DNA from: Salinithrix halophila
Lineage (GTDB): Bacteria > Bacillota > Bacilli > Thermoactinomycetales > DSM-45169
Reading direction: 5' to 3'
Length of the DNA: 5,202 nt
Assembly (NCBI RefSeq): GCF_042650125.1
Contig: NZ_JBHSAP010000010.1
Coordinates: 1 to 5,202 of the forward strand
In this document: positions 3,627 through 5,202 of the stretch, piece by piece
Position numbering within the stretch: position 1 is the stretch's first letter
Layout of the letters: each line of letters starts with the position of its first letter
The notes under the pieces: model-generated
The model's input: only the letters and a program-made list of their open reading frames with translations
Databases searched by the model: none
Told to the model about the DNA's origin: nothing
Position numbers and translations under genes: made by a program

Positions 3627-5168
3627 ATGGACAGGGTAGCGGTTTATTTACGCAAATCCCGAGCAGATATGGAGGCTGAGGCACGCGGGGAAGGGGAAAC
3701 ACTTAGGAAACACAGAAAAACCCTGCTTTCCTTGGCAAAGAAGCAGGGTTTTAATATTGTCCGCATTCGGGAGGAGATCGCATCCGGGGAAAGTCTTATC
3801 CATCGACCGGAAATGATGGCGCTCCTTAAAGAAGTCGAAACAGGCATTTATGATGGAGTTCTGGTAATGGACATGGATCGGTTGGGTCGGGGGAATATGC
3901 AGGAACAAGGTTTAATCTTGGACACCCTCCGGCGGTCGGGAACAAAGATTGTCACTCCGCGTAAGGTTTACGACCTTCAGGATGAATGGGATGAAGAGTA
4001 TTCCGAGTTTGAAGCATTCATGGCCCGGAAAGAGTTGAAGTTGATCACCCGGCGGCTACAATCCGGGCGGCGGCGGTCATTGGAGGACGGGAATTGGATC
4101 GCCTCGACTGCTCCATATGGATACCGCATTATAAAGGATGATCGAGGCCATACGTTGGAACCTATCGAGGAGGAAGCCAACGCCGTCCGTCTCATATTCA
4201 AGTGGTACACCTCGACCGAATCGGAACGGGCGGGAACGTATCGGATAGCGGAACGGTTAAATGAAATGGGGATAAAACCCCGTCGTAGCCGGGAATGGAT
4301 GGGGAACCTGGTTTTAAACATCATCAAAAAATCCCCTGTTTATGCTGGTTACATTCAATGGGGGAAAGTGGACTATCAAAAGGTGGCGGAAGGGCGGAAG
4401 CAAACCAGAACGAAACCCCAGGAGGAATGGGTGGAAGTGAAAGGCCGCCATACTCCCCTAATCGATCGGGAAACGGCAGATAAGGCCATGGACATTCTAG
4501 AAAGGCGAACACATCCCCCGTATAGACAATTACAGGGAATTAAAAACCCTCTGGCCGGGGTGGTTAAATGCGGAAAGTGCGGAAGATCAATGGTAAGGCA
4601 AGATTCTCAAAAGCAAAAGCCCCACCTACTATGTATCAACAAACAATGTAACAACAAATCCACTCGGTTCGATTATGTGGAAAGCCGGCTTTTAAATGTC
4701 TTGGGGGACTGGTTAAAGGAATATCGTCTACAATGGGAACCAGAGAGCAGGGAACAAAAAGACGACCTGTCCGAAATAACAGCCAGGGAACAGGCTATAA
4801 AATCGCTTGAGAAAGAATTGACAGAGTTAGAGGGTCAGCGGGAACGCCTCCACGATCTCTTGGAACGTGGCATATACGACGACGAAACGTTTATGGAACG
4901 TTCCACCCGTCTGGCGGCCCGGATCTCAGACACCCGGACGGCAATTAAACGGGCAAAAGAGGACAAGGCTAAGGCTGAGGAACAATCCAAAGCCCGATCT
5001 AACGTGATCCCCCAGGTGGAACATGTTCTGGGGTTATATCCTAAGACATTCGACCCCAAACAAAAAAACATACTCCTCAAAAGCATTCTAGAACGCGTGG
5101 AGTACACAAAGGAACCAAACCAGGTCAAGGATCAATTTACCTTAGACGTGTTCCCGAAACTGGATTAA
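3627..5168 (+). CDS. Large serine recombinase, probable phage integrase (513 aa)
   Basis: Large serine integrases join attP and attB through a covalent serine-DNA link without host factors. The N-terminal catalytic domain (about residues 1-150) shows the active-site strand VAVYLRKSR with the probable nucleophile Ser11 and Arg9. It also has HRPEM with Arg60, and MDMDRLGRGN with Asp84, Arg85 and Arg88. A recombinase domain follows (about 160-300, with APYGYRI at 162-168). A zinc ribbon follows with Cys315, Cys318, Cys336 and Cys341. A long charged coiled coil (about 383-456) controls synapsis in this family. All parts are present and the length is normal, so the enzyme looks intact. The ATG follows the repressor's TAA with no gap, with AAGGAA 6 bases upstream, a weaker site than those of the early genes. 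It is therefore probably co-transcribed with the repressor and translated at a lower level. Integration, rather than invertase or cassette-type recombination, is inferred from the prophage context. Confidence 0.95.
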   Translation: MDRVAVYLRKSRADMEAEARGEGETLRKHRKTLLSLAKKQGFNIVRIREEIASGESLIHRPEMMALLKEVETGIYDGVLVMDMDRLGRGNMQEQGLILDTLRRSGTKIVTPRKVYDLQDEWDEEYSEFEAFMARKELKLITRRLQSGRRRSLEDGNWIASTAPYGYRIIKDDRGHTLEPIEEEANAVRLIFKWYTSTESERAGTYRIAERLNEMGIKPRRSREWMGNLVLNIIKKSPVYAGYIQWGKVDYQKVAEGRKQTRTKPQEEWVEVKGRHTPLIDRETADKAMDILERRTHPPYRQLQGIKNPLAGVVKCGKCGRSMVRQDSQKQKPHLLCINKQCNNKSTRFDYVESRLLNVLGDWLKEYRLQWEPESREQKDDLSEITAREQAIKSLEKELTELEGQRERLHDLLERGIYDDETFMERSTRLAARISDTRTAIKRAKEDKAKAEEQSKARSNVIPQVEHVLGLYPKTFDPKQKNILLKSILERVEYTKEPNQVKDQFTLDVFPKLD

Positions 5169-5175
5169 TACATAT

Positions 5176-5202
5176 AAAAAGCACAAGGGTAACAATAGCC
5201 CT
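5176..5202. terminator. Possible bidirectional terminator, cut by the window edge
   Basis: AGGGT (5186-5190) can pair with GCCCT (5198-5202), using one G-T pair, around a 7-base loop. The stem is preceded by AAAAAGCACA (5176-5185). If the sequence beyond the edge continues as a complement such as TGTGCTTTTT, this would be a standard terminator serving the recombinase gene and a convergent neighbour. Only half is visible. The same location, just after a serine integrase gene, is also where an attachment site often lies. Confidence 0.4.

Noticed and set aside
4295..4512. Short open frames on both strands within the integrase gene
   Set aside because: They lie wholly inside an intact recombinase gene and show no start signals.
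1..5202. CRISPR array, tRNA or rRNA gene, insertion sequence, toxin-antitoxin or known defence cassette
   Set aside because: No regularly spaced repeats, cloverleaf, transposase motif or paired toxin-antitoxin pattern was seen on either strand. The only recombinase is the serine integrase.

Overview
The window reads as the early and lysogeny region of a temperate prophage (or a related integrative element) in a Gram-positive host, most likely a member of the Bacillales. The grounds are strong AAAGGAGG-type ribosome binding sites before nearly every gene, dense packing of very small genes with ATGA and TAATG overlaps, an ERF-family annealing protein, divergent Cro/CI-type regulators and a large serine recombinase. 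I cannot name the genus.

Layout. (1) Positions 1 to 3027 form one long leftward early operon. In transcription order it carries a Cro-like regulator (3027-2806), a 61-aa protein, a 35-aa protein, an 81-aa protein of a familiar phage early type, a 54-aa protein, the ERF single-strand annealing protein (2174-1428), a 46-aa protein, a small gene that appears frameshifted (1265-1133), and 39-, 63-, 74- and 62-aa proteins. It ends in a winged-helix protein cut by the left window edge. Several of these are too short for routine gene callers, or have better starts than the longest open frame. (2) Positions 3028 to 3263 are the divergent control region. A leftward promoter and a rightward promoter face away from each other, with three copies of a GCTATT(T/G)GC(A/G)TAC operator and an inverted 11-bp repeat. 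(3) Positions 3264 to 5168 form a rightward lysogeny operon: a 120-aa CI-like repressor whose stop codon directly abuts the start of a 513-aa large serine recombinase. (4) The last 34 bases hold half of what may be a bidirectional terminator, or the beginning of an attachment site.

How the parts fit. The repressor probably binds the operators to shut the leftward early promoter and to adjust its own. The leftward operon then supplies the Cro-like protein and the recombination function (ERF), and probably replication and accessory functions beyond the window. The serine recombinase integrates and excises the element. Its directionality factor is not identifiable by sight but could be one of the unrecognised small early proteins.

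I see no CRISPR array, tRNA, rRNA, insertion sequence or obvious defence cassette. The parts of most interest are the operator arrangement, the repressor-recombinase coupling, the frameshifted microgene and the cluster of unannotated small proteins.
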